Assembly (NCBI GenBank): GCA_016788685.1
Contig: JAEUSS010000599.1
Coordinates: 1-5,529 of the forward strand
Length of the DNA: 5,529 nt
From: Prolixibacteraceae bacterium
GTDB lineage: Bacteria; Bacteroidota; Bacteroidia; Bacteroidales; Prolixibacteraceae
Reading direction: 5' to 3'
In this document: positions 1-5,529 of the stretch, piece by piece
Layout: each line of letters starts with the position of its first letter
Numbering within the stretch: position 1 is the first letter of the stretch
The notes under the pieces: model-generated
Told to the model about the DNA's origin: nothing
The model's input: the letters and a program-made list of their open reading frames with translations, nothing else
Database searches by the model: none
Translations under genes and position numbers: made by a program

Positions 1-46
1 AAACTGATGCTAGTATCATCTTAGAAACAAATAAACGTAATGTAAC

Positions 47-754
47 ATGAAAACAAGAATTTTATTGGTATTGATGGCAGTTTTGCCTATGCTGGCGGTT
101 AGCCAGGTAAACAATTCGGAGAAGGAAACTCCTTACATTGAAGTGGTTGGTATGGGTGAGATGGAAGTAATTCCGGATCAAATTTACATCTCTTTTACAT
201 TGAAAGAAAGACTCGAAGGAAAAAAGAAGATCGAAATTGAAGATCAGGAAAAAGAACTTAAGAAGCGCCTGATGAAAATTGGTGTCGATTTAGCTGATTT
301 GCAGCTGGCCGATGCAAATTCAGATTTTATTAAAATCAAACGTAAAAAGAACGAAGTAATCGCATCGAAAGATTATTTACTGAAAGTATCATCGACCGGA
401 GCTCTGGCACAAGTCTTTGAGCTTCTCGACGAGATCAGCGCTTTTAATGCGAATATCCAACGTGTTGACCACTCCGAGATTAAAAAGTTCCGCAAAGAAG
501 TAAAGATGCAGGCTGTCCAGGACGCTAAGGAAAAAGCCGGTTATCTGCTTGGTGCTATCGGCGAAACTGTTGGAAAACCTTTATTCATCCAGGAACGCGA
601 AACTTACAATGACATTCAGCCTTTCCGAAAGGCTGCCATGATGTCGATGGAGGCTATGGATGCTGCAGGCCAGGAAGATGCTCTGCCCGAGTTGGCATTT
701 CAGAAGATTAAACTGAAATACACTGTTTTCGCGCGGTTTGCCATCAAACAATAG
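47..754 (+). CDS. Exported SIMPL (DUF541) domain protein
   Basis: The 235-residue product begins with a typical Sec signal peptide: Lys/Arg at residues 3-4, a hydrophobic core at 5-18, and a likely signal peptidase I site after Ser19 (AVS|Q). The mature protein is therefore predicted to be periplasmic, or less likely secreted. Residues about 29-233 match the SIMPL/DUF541 fold. An opening strand (YIEVVGMGEMEVIPDQIYIS, 30-49) corresponds to the family's 'V.G.GEV...PD' start. A helix rich in Ala and Lys (AVQDAKEKAGYLLGAIGETVGKP, within 156-178) corresponds to its 'A..KA..LA..LG...G' segment, and the C-terminal strand is KIKLKYTVFARF (220-231). A Met/Ala/acidic loop at 196-212 precedes that last strand, where the family is variable. 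Length is normal for the family. Bacterial SIMPL proteins (for example BP26/OMP28 of Brucella and YggE of E. coli) have no firmly established enzymatic role, so no function is assigned. The gene stands alone and ends at a hairpin terminator shared with the convergent cytochrome gene. The ATG at 47 is chosen because it gives the signal peptide directly. Confidence 0.9.
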   Translation: MKTRILLVLMAVLPMLAVSQVNNSEKETPYIEVVGMGEMEVIPDQIYISFTLKERLEGKKKIEIEDQEKELKKRLMKIGVDLADLQLADANSDFIKIKRKKNEVIASKDYLLKVSSTGALAQVFELLDEISAFNANIQRVDHSEIKKFRKEVKMQAVQDAKEKAGYLLGAIGETVGKPLFIQERETYNDIQPFRKAAMMSMEAMDAAGQEDALPELAFQKIKLKYTVFARFAIKQ

Positions 755-766
755 CCGCTGGCATAT

Positions 767-812
767 AAAAAAAAGGCTGCAATCAAGTATATTGGTTGCA
801 GCCTTTTTTTTT
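767..812. terminator. Bidirectional Rho-independent terminator between convergent genes
   Basis: Eight A residues (767-774) precede a 10-bp stem, GGCTGCAATC (775-784) pairing with GGTTGCAGCC (794-803). The stem has one G-T wobble and a 9-nt loop, and is followed by nine T residues (804-812). The A run pairs with the T run, so the element reads as a stem plus U-tract on either strand. It lies between the stop codons of the SIMPL gene (754, + strand) and the cytochrome gene (833, - strand), so it can end both transcripts. Confidence 0.9.
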
Positions 813-832
813 GCCTGAAATTACTGTTCAAA

Positions 833-1315
833 TTAGCGCCCGCTTCGTATTTTCCTAACAATTTCAGTAGTTACCGGATCGAAATTATTTCCGAAACTGG
901 TTCTTATGTACGAAAGTACATCGGCAATTTCGTCATCGGTCAACTGAGCGTGCGAGGGCATGAAATTTTTATAAATCTTACCGTTGACTTCAATTTGCCC
1001 GGAAAGACCCTTCATCATGATAGCGATCAATTCCTGAGGCTCTTTTCCGACCCAGCTGCCGGGACCTAACGGCGGGTGCATGTCGGGCACTCCCGAACCA
1101 TCAGCCTGATGACAAGTCAAACAGTATTTGTTATAAACTGCTTTCCCGGGATGTTCTTTTTCGGTTGATGAAGCGGGCAAACTTTTATTTATTTCATTTG
1201 CCAATTGTTCGGAACTAACGGCTTCTACTTTCCTGCTTTCAGTATTATTCTGACAGGAAATTATTACACCTCCGAATAAAACACTAAACACCAACCATTT
1301 AAAGTTATTATTCAT
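833..1315 (-). CDS. Lipoprotein monoheme c-type cytochrome
   Basis: The 160-residue product has a lipoprotein signal peptide: a hydrophobic stretch at 7-20 ends in a lipobox (IIS|C) with Cys21 as the predicted lipidated residue. Residues about 22-55 are a polar linker rich in Ser, Glu and Asn. The cytochrome c domain spans about 56-142. The heme attachment motif is CLTCH (65-69), with His69 as proximal ligand, followed by the 'ADGSGVP...PPLGPGSWV' segment common in small class I cytochromes. Met119 in KNFMPSH is the likely distal axial ligand, and the closing helix is LTDDEIADVLSYIRTSFGN (125-143). The architecture fits the Cytochrome_CBB3/cytochrome c family (PF13442 type), and the protein should carry electrons in the periplasm while tethered to a membrane. 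No oxidase, dehydrogenase or other redox partner lies beside it, so donor and acceptor are unknown. A short basic tail (KIRSGR) ends the protein. The gene appears monocistronic and ends at the bidirectional terminator. Confidence 0.9.
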   Translation of the reverse strand: MNNNFKWLVFSVLFGGVIISCQNNTESRKVEAVSSEQLANEINKSLPASSTEKEHPGKAVYNKYCLTCHQADGSGVPDMHPPLGPGSWVGKEPQELIAIMMKGLSGQIEVNGKIYKNFMPSHAQLTDDEIADVLSYIRTSFGNNFDPVTTEIVRKIRSGR

Positions 1316-1570
1316 CTAAAATATTTAAGAATTAACGGTTCAATATAGTACAATTCCGCCAATTATTTGCAGTTCTGTTGGCGACAGTCTTACAACTTCA
1401 GGCATCCGTTTTGTCCGGCATAAATACATAATCACATAAACTACAGTTAGTTACATGAATCAAAAACACCGGAAATAAAATTCTGATTTAAAGATAATTT
1501 ATTGACCAAAACCGAAACCGAAATTTCTGTTTACAGTATTTTCGCAGTCTGATTTTAAAACAAGAAAGTG
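1316..1570. other. Divergent intergenic spacer, no confident signals
   Basis: This spacer separates the start codons of the cytochrome (minus) and DUF486 (plus) genes and must hold the promoters of both. I looked for the Bacteroidota pattern TTG, about 19 nt, then TAnnTTTG. The nearest plus-strand match is TATTTTCG at 1537-1544, one base off, about 26 nt before the DUF486 start and with no TTG at the right distance. The nearest minus-strand match is TATTTATG (complement of 1419-1426), also without a partner. A small inverted repeat, AACTA-CAGT-TAGTT, lies at 1439-1452. No open frame resembles a gene and no RNA gene was recognised. Confidence 0.5.
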
Positions 1571-1939
1571 ATGAAAGGATTGTATACAATCGTTTTGCTG
1601 ATCCTGTCAAATTCATTTATGACATTGGCCTGGTATGGCCATCTTAAATTTGCCGAACTAAAATGGTTCAGTAAACTCGGTATCATTTCCATTGTGCTGG
1701 TCAGTTGGGGAATAGCTCTTTTTGAATACATGTTTCAGGTTCCGGCTAACCGCATGGGGTACAAAGAAAATGGCGGCCCGTTTTCGCTGATCGAACTGAA
1801 AGTAATTCAGGAAGTAATTACTTTGCTCGTATTTACCGTTTTCTCGCTGGTCCTCTTTAAAAACGAAAACTTCAGGTTTAATCACCTGATTGGATTTGTT
1901 TTCCTGATTCTGGCGGTCTATTTCATTTTCAAAAAATAG
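1571..1939 (+). CDS. DUF486 / DMT_6 family small membrane protein
   Basis: This is a 122-residue, very hydrophobic protein with four predicted membrane segments, at about 4-22, 35-52, 76-97 and 104-120. The family signature lies after helix 2: FEYMFQVPANRMGY, then a Gly-Pro-Phe-Ser turn and IELKVIQEVITL leading into helix 3. This is characteristic of DUF486 (DMT_6, PF04342), a group related to drug/metabolite transporters and of similar length. It sits in the inner membrane. Transport is suggested only by that relationship and the substrate is unknown. An in-frame GTG lies immediately before the ATG (1568). I prefer the ATG at 1571 because the family usually begins MKGLYTI-like and an A/G-rich stretch (AAGAAAG) precedes it. 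The gene runs toward the acyltransferase gene, and only 6 bp separate the two stop codons. I see no terminator hairpin with a T-run there. Confidence 0.88.
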   Translation: MKGLYTIVLLILSNSFMTLAWYGHLKFAELKWFSKLGIISIVLVSWGIALFEYMFQVPANRMGYKENGGPFSLIELKVIQEVITLLVFTVFSLVLFKNENFRFNHLIGFVFLILAVYFIFKK

Positions 1940-1945
1940 CTCGAC

Positions 1946-3763
1946 TCACTCTTTGATGTCGTCTCTCTTTTGCCGGTTTGAATAGAATTGCTGAAGGATG
2001 GATCCGTCGTTGGCTTCTTTGGACAACGATTCGATCGTATTGGCCGGAATATCACATAAGTCCAGAGCAATCAATCCATCCAGACAATTATTAAATTTCG
2101 GGTCAACGTTAAATCCGATGATCTTTGCATTCAACTTGATGTATTTCTTCAGCAGAACCGGCAGTCCGGAATTTAACTCGTCCACGTCGCCAATAAATTT
2201 ATCGAGCGTGTTGATGTCGTTATCCATTGTTTGCATAATGACATTGAGATTCTGGTCGACCGTTTTAAACTTGTACGAGTTGCGCGGAGTAATGCTTTTG
2301 GCCAGTTTCCAGTCAAAATGATGCGCCATAATGAATTTAATGATCATCTCTTTTGAAGTAGTTGAATAATCGTCACTCACGCTCACCGGCCCCATCAGGT
2401 AACGATATTCCGGATTTTTAAGAGTGAAATAAAGGATACCTTTCCACAATAAAAACAAGGGCATTGGTTTTTTCTGATACTCCTTAACAACAAAAGAACG
2501 CCCCAGTTCCATTGTCTGGCTCAGCATGTGCTGAAGATCATCTTTAATTTTGAACAGGCTGTGAATATAGAACCCCCGCACACCATATTTATGCATAATT
2601 TCAGCCCCTTTCCCGATTCGGTATGCTCCTGCAATCATTTCTGTTTCAGCATCCCAAATAAACATCTGATTGTAATACAAGTCGAACTCATCCAAATCGA
2701 TACTGCGGTTGGTTCCTTCACCGACTTGCCTGAAAGTAACCTCGCGAAGCCGCCCGATTTCAAGCAGAATGTTAGGTATTCGCTTAGAAGGCGCACAATA
2801 AACAGAATAACTCTTTAGCTTGAATAATAAGAATTCAGAACTTAGATTCTGAAGTTCATGAATAATCTTTTCGTGCGGTACAGGATCGGCAACGGGCTCA
2901 ATACGTTGCTGCCTTTTCAGTGAATAATTAAAAAATCTTTTGACCTCAATTTTTGACTGAAGTAAATATGTTTTTGCCCGCAAATATCTGCCATACTGAT
3001 AAATATCCGAGAATCTGTCCTGTTCGGCAACCTGAATCGTATTCCCGATTCTGATCTTAATTGGCTTCTTCCTCTGGCACAAAATTTCCGTAGGGAGTTT
3101 CATGCTTTTTAAGGCAGGAAGAATATTGTTCATCATGTAAAACAACCGGCTGTTATTGCCCTGAAAGTAAATCGGAACAACGGGGACCTTCTGGTGTTTG
3201 ATAAATTTTAACGTATTGTATTGCCATTGTTTATCCGAAAGAACCCGTGACGAATCAAACTGGGAAACATCGCCTGCCGGAAAAACACATAGAATTCCAT
3301 GCTTTTGCAAATGAGCGGAGGCTTTTTCCGCTTCGGGGTTTAGCAGACCTTTATGATTTTTTGTATGGAATGTGTCTTCGACCAAAAAGAAATCACTGAT
3401 CGGCTCTATTTTCTGAAGCAATTGAGTCGAAATAACTTGAATGTCAGAGCGAATACGGCTCAGAATCTTAATCAGCAAAATTCCGTCCAGGCCACCAAAA
3501 GGATGATTGCTTACCACAATTACAGGTCCTGTTTTAGGGATGCGCTTCTGCAATTCCTCTTCGTCGTACACAAAACTGATCTGGAGTGTCCGAATCAACT
3601 CGTCTATAAAATCAACTCCCTTCTTATCTCCAATCTGATTATAGACTCGGTTCAGCTTGTCAAAACGCAATAAAAGCATCAAAAACCGGGCGAAATGTTC
3701 ACCTCCCAAAAAGCTGAGTTTTGGATTTACTTTCAGAATATCTTCGGGTTTAAAAAGTTCCAT
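1946..3763 (-). CDS. Bifunctional PlsC-like / GNAT-like acyltransferase (OlsF-type)
   Basis: The 605-residue protein has two acyltransferase parts. The N-terminal part (about 60-265) is a PlsC/LPLAT-like O-acyltransferase domain. It has SNHPFGGLDG (85-94), where His87 and Asp93 form the catalytic His/Asp pair, then CVFPAGDVS (159-167) as the acceptor-binding motif and KVPVVPIYFQG (192-202). The C-terminal part (about 310-570) resembles the OlsB/hemolysin-like GNAT N-acyltransferases. It contains FDLYYNQMFIWD (360-371), MIAGAYRIG (376-384), ELGRSFV (419-425), RYLMGPVSVSDDYS (454-467), LPVLLKKYIKL (534-544) and GFNVDPKFNNCLDGLIALDL (550-569). In OlsF of Serratia and Flavobacterium, this domain order makes ornithine lipid: the C-terminal part N-acylates the amino acid with a 3-hydroxy fatty acid and the N-terminal part O-acylates the product. 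Bacteroides makes glycine lipids with homologous but separate GlsB and GlsA. The amino-acid substrate here cannot be read from sequence, so no symbol is given. The protein probably works at the cytoplasmic face of the inner membrane. The gene is monocistronic, convergent with the DUF486 gene and divergent from ygiQ. Confidence 0.87.
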   Translation of the reverse strand: MELFKPEDILKVNPKLSFLGGEHFARFLMLLLRFDKLNRVYNQIGDKKGVDFIDELIRTLQISFVYDEEELQKRIPKTGPVIVVSNHPFGGLDGILLIKILSRIRSDIQVISTQLLQKIEPISDFFLVEDTFHTKNHKGLLNPEAEKASAHLQKHGILCVFPAGDVSQFDSSRVLSDKQWQYNTLKFIKHQKVPVVPIYFQGNNSRLFYMMNNILPALKSMKLPTEILCQRKKPIKIRIGNTIQVAEQDRFSDIYQYGRYLRAKTYLLQSKIEVKRFFNYSLKRQQRIEPVADPVPHEKIIHELQNLSSEFLLFKLKSYSVYCAPSKRIPNILLEIGRLREVTFRQVGEGTNRSIDLDEFDLYYNQMFIWDAETEMIAGAYRIGKGAEIMHKYGVRGFYIHSLFKIKDDLQHMLSQTMELGRSFVVKEYQKKPMPLFLLWKGILYFTLKNPEYRYLMGPVSVSDDYSTTSKEMIIKFIMAHHFDWKLAKSITPRNSYKFKTVDQNLNVIMQTMDNDINTLDKFIGDVDELNSGLPVLLKKYIKLNAKIIGFNVDPKFNNCLDGLIALDLCDIPANTIESLSKEANDGSILQQFYSNRQKRDDIKE

Positions 3764-3777
3764 AATTTAAAAAGGAA

Positions 3778-3806
3778 AAAATTTATTCACACAACAACTA
3801 TCACAA
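3778..3806 (-). promoter_or_regulatory. Candidate promoter of the acyltransferase gene
   Basis: On the minus strand, TTG (complement of 3804-3806) is followed after 18 nt by TAAATTTT (complement of 3778-3785). This matches the Bacteroidota pattern TTG-N(~19)-TAnnTTTG except for the last base. It ends 14 nt before the ATG, implying a very short leader. The region is AT-rich, so chance resemblance is quite possible. Confidence 0.25.
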
Positions 3807-3892
3807 CTGCATGCAAAGAATTGTTAAAAATGAACATTTTTTCTGTTCGATTGTAAAAAGGATTAACTTAATTCGCATAAAAATTTCGAAAA

Positions 3893-5529
3893 TTGAACAT
3901 ACTTTATCAGAAATACGACATCAATAAGTGGTTACCTACCACCAAAAAGGAGGTAGAGTTGAGAGGTTGGGACAGTGTGGATGTCATTTTTTTTACTGGC
4001 GACGCGTATGTCGACCACCCATCTTTCGGCGCAGCCGTTATCGGACGAGTACTTGAGGCTGAAGGCTATAAGGTAGCCATTGTTCCCCAACCAAACTGGC
4101 AGGACGATTTGCGCGATTTCAAAAAACTGGGTAAACCCAACCTGTTTTTTGCGGTTACCGGCGGGAATATGGATTCGATGGTAAATCACTACACCGCCAA
4201 CAAACGAAAACGCTCGAACGATGCATACACCCCCGGCGGAAGACAAGGTCAGCGCCCGGATTATGCGACAACAGTTTACTGCAACATCCTGAAAGATTTA
4301 TTTCCGGACGTGCCCCTGGTTATTGGCGGAATTGAAGCCTCGTTACGGCGGGTAACTCATTACGACTACTGGAGCAACAAACTGATGCCATCTATCCTGG
4401 TTGACTCCAAAGCTGACATGCTTTTTTACGGTATGGGTGAAAAATCGATCCTCGAGTATTCAAAACTCATCCATAAAGGCGTCAACTACAAAAAGCTGAC
4501 AAACATTCCGCAAACCGCATTTATGGTGCCGAAAGATGAAGATTATGTGACCAACAAGAAGTGGAACAGCATCAACTTATATTCCTACGAAGAATGTCTG
4601 GAGGACAAGAAAAAATATGCCAAGAATTTTATGCACATCGAAGAGGAATCGAATAAAGTCGAGGCCAATTTGATTGTGCAGCAAACCGGGGATCAGCAGG
4701 TAATCGTCAACCCTCCCTGGCCTCCGCTGGAAGAAAAGGAAATCGATCGTTTCTACGATCTTCCGTATACCCGTCTTCCCCACCCTCGCTACAAAAACAA
4801 GGAAGAAATACCCGCTTACAACATGATCCGGCATTCGGTAAATATCCATCGCGGATGTTTTGGCGGCTGTACTTTTTGTACCATTTCTGCCCATCAGGGG
4901 AAATTTATTTCCAGCCGTTCCGAAGAATCAATCCTGAAAGAAGTTGACAAATTGGTGCTGATGCCCGATTTTAAAGGATATATCTCAGATTTAGGCGGCC
5001 CCTCGGCCAACATGTACAAAATGAAAGGCATACACGAGGAAATTTGCCGGAAATGCAAACGCCCGTCTTGTGTATTTCCTGATGTGTGCAAAAATCTGAA
5101 TATCGACCATAAGCCGATGCTCGATTTATACAAAAAAGTACGGCAGCATCCTGATGTAAAAAAAGCATTCATCGGAAGCGGAATTCGTTACGACATGATA
5201 TTGAAGGAAACGAATGATAAGCAGGTGAACAAGAACAATATGGAATATTTACGTGAAGTAATCAAACACCATGTTTCAGGAAGATTGAAAGTCGCGCCGG
5301 AGCACACCTCTGATCAGGTGCTCGATTTGATGCGAAAACCTTCATTCAAATTATTTCATAAACTGAACAAGGTATTTCACGAAATTAACCAAGAAGAAGG
5401 CCTGAATCAGCAGTTAATCCCGTATTTCATTTCCAGCCACCCCGGGTGCGAAAATACCGATATGGCTAATCTGGCCGTTGAAACAAAACAGCTCGATTTT
5501 AAACTGGAGCAGGTTCAGGATTTTACGCC
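3893..5529 (+). CDS. ygiQ: YgiQ family radical SAM protein (3' partial)
   Basis: The frame is open for 545 codons and continues past the right edge. The N-terminal region (PF08497 type) shows TGDAYVDHPSFG (35-46), GNMDSMVNHYTA (about 91-102), DAYTPGG, GGIEASLRR (145-153), HYDYWSN and LVDSKADM. These follow E. coli YgiQ closely, as I recall that sequence. The radical SAM core has RGCFGGCTFC, with Cys322, Cys326 and Cys329 as the CxxxCxxC ligands of the 4Fe-4S cluster that cleaves S-adenosylmethionine. Further family segments follow: ISDLGGPSANMY, a cysteine group at 385-399, GSGIRYD, APEHTSD and LIPYFISSHPGC. The C-terminal end, including any DUF3362 region, lies outside the window. The start is TTG at 3893: an in-frame stop lies at 3878-3880, no ATG or GTG falls between them, and residues 13-26 (WLPTTKKEVELRGW) resemble the conserved family N-terminus. 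The first in-frame ATG is codon 93, beyond conserved motifs. The protein should be cytosolic and oxygen-sensitive. Its substrate is unknown to me. Confidence 0.93.
   Translation, partial: MNILYQKYDINKWLPTTKKEVELRGWDSVDVIFFTGDAYVDHPSFGAAVIGRVLEAEGYKVAIVPQPNWQDDLRDFKKLGKPNLFFAVTGGNMDSMVNHYTANKRKRSNDAYTPGGRQGQRPDYATTVYCNILKDLFPDVPLVIGGIEASLRRVTHYDYWSNKLMPSILVDSKADMLFYGMGEKSILEYSKLIHKGVNYKKLTNIPQTAFMVPKDEDYVTNKKWNSINLYSYEECLEDKKKYAKNFMHIEEESNKVEANLIVQQTGDQQVIVNPPWPPLEEKEIDRFYDLPYTRLPHPRYKNKEEIPAYNMIRHSVNIHRGCFGGCTFCTISAHQGKFISSRSEESILKEVDKLVLMPDFKGYISDLGGPSANMYKMKGIHEEICRKCKRPSCVFPDVCKNLNIDHKPMLDLYKKVRQHPDVKKAFIGSGIRYDMILKETNDKQVNKNNMEYLREVIKHHVSGRLKVAPEHTSDQVLDLMRKPSFKLFHKLNKVFHEINQEEGLNQQLIPYFISSHPGCENTDMANLAVETKQLDFKLEQVQDFT

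Noticed and set aside
1..46. Promoter or ribosome-binding site for the SIMPL gene
   Set aside because: Only 46 bases are available. No TAnnTTTG-like element or clear Shine-Dalgarno sequence is visible, so nothing can be supported.
1439..1452. AACTA-CAGT-TAGTT inverted repeat as a possible operator
   Set aside because: The arms are only 5 bp in an AT-rich spacer with no recognised promoter beside it, so this is within chance expectation.
1658..1885. Minus-strand 75-codon frame opposite the DUF486 gene
   Set aside because: It is antisense to conserved membrane-protein sequence and has no recognisable features.
1872..1889. Inverted repeat TCAGGT-TTAATC-ACCTGA as a possible terminator
   Set aside because: It is a 6-bp stem inside DUF486 coding sequence, with no T-run after it on either strand, so it is not a credible intrinsic terminator.
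1998..3673. Plus-strand open frames inside the acyltransferase gene (1998-2321, 2528-2818, 3353-3673)
   Set aside because: They are antisense to a well-conserved coding sequence, resemble no family I know, and have no supporting start context.
3808..3891. Short palindromes TGCATGCA (3808-3815) and TTTCGAAA (3884-3891) between the divergent acyltransferase and ygiQ genes
   Set aside because: Eight-base palindromes occur by chance in AT-rich spacers, they are not repeated, and neither matches a regulator site I can name.
3932..5172. Minus-strand open frames opposite ygiQ (3932-4246, 4577-4894, 4894-5172, 4971-5168)
   Set aside because: All lie within the continuous ygiQ frame, whose motifs run uninterrupted through the region. 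The opposing translations have no recognisable domains.

Overview
The window looks like an ordinary stretch of chromosome from a member of the Bacteroidota, probably class Bacteroidia. The basis is the type of proteins (a fused PlsC/GNAT acyltransferase, a DUF486 membrane protein, a lipoprotein c-type cytochrome and a YgiQ-type radical SAM protein in their Bacteroidota-like forms), moderate AT-richness, A/T-rich leaders without clear Shine-Dalgarno sequences, and intergenic stretches without convincing sigma70-type promoters. A finer placement, for example Marinilabiliales, would be a guess.

Layout: five genes strictly alternate strand (+, -, +, -, +), so none shares an operon with another gene seen here. 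(1) 47-754 (+) encodes an exported SIMPL (DUF541) domain protein. It converges on (2) 833-1315 (-), a small lipoprotein with one c-type heme, and a strong bidirectional hairpin terminator (767-812) separates them. (3) A 252-255 bp divergent spacer leads to 1571-1939 (+), a four-helix DUF486/DMT_6 membrane protein. It converges, with only 6 bp between stop codons, on (4) 1946-3763 (-), a 605-residue two-domain acyltransferase related to OlsF-type amino-acid lipid synthases. (5) After a 129 bp divergent AT-rich spacer comes 3893->5529 (+), a YgiQ family radical SAM protein. It starts at TTG and runs off the right edge of the window.

The genes do not form an evident pathway. The acyltransferase suggests the organism makes ornithine, glycine or similar amino-acid lipids. 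The cytochrome implies periplasmic or outer-membrane-anchored electron transfer. YgiQ is a widespread radical SAM family whose reaction is unknown to me. I found no mobile element, CRISPR array, tRNA or rRNA, and nothing amounting to a new multi-gene system. The points most worth checking are the TTG start of ygiQ, its second cysteine cluster, the altered spacing of the acyltransferase His/Asp motif, and the bidirectional terminator.
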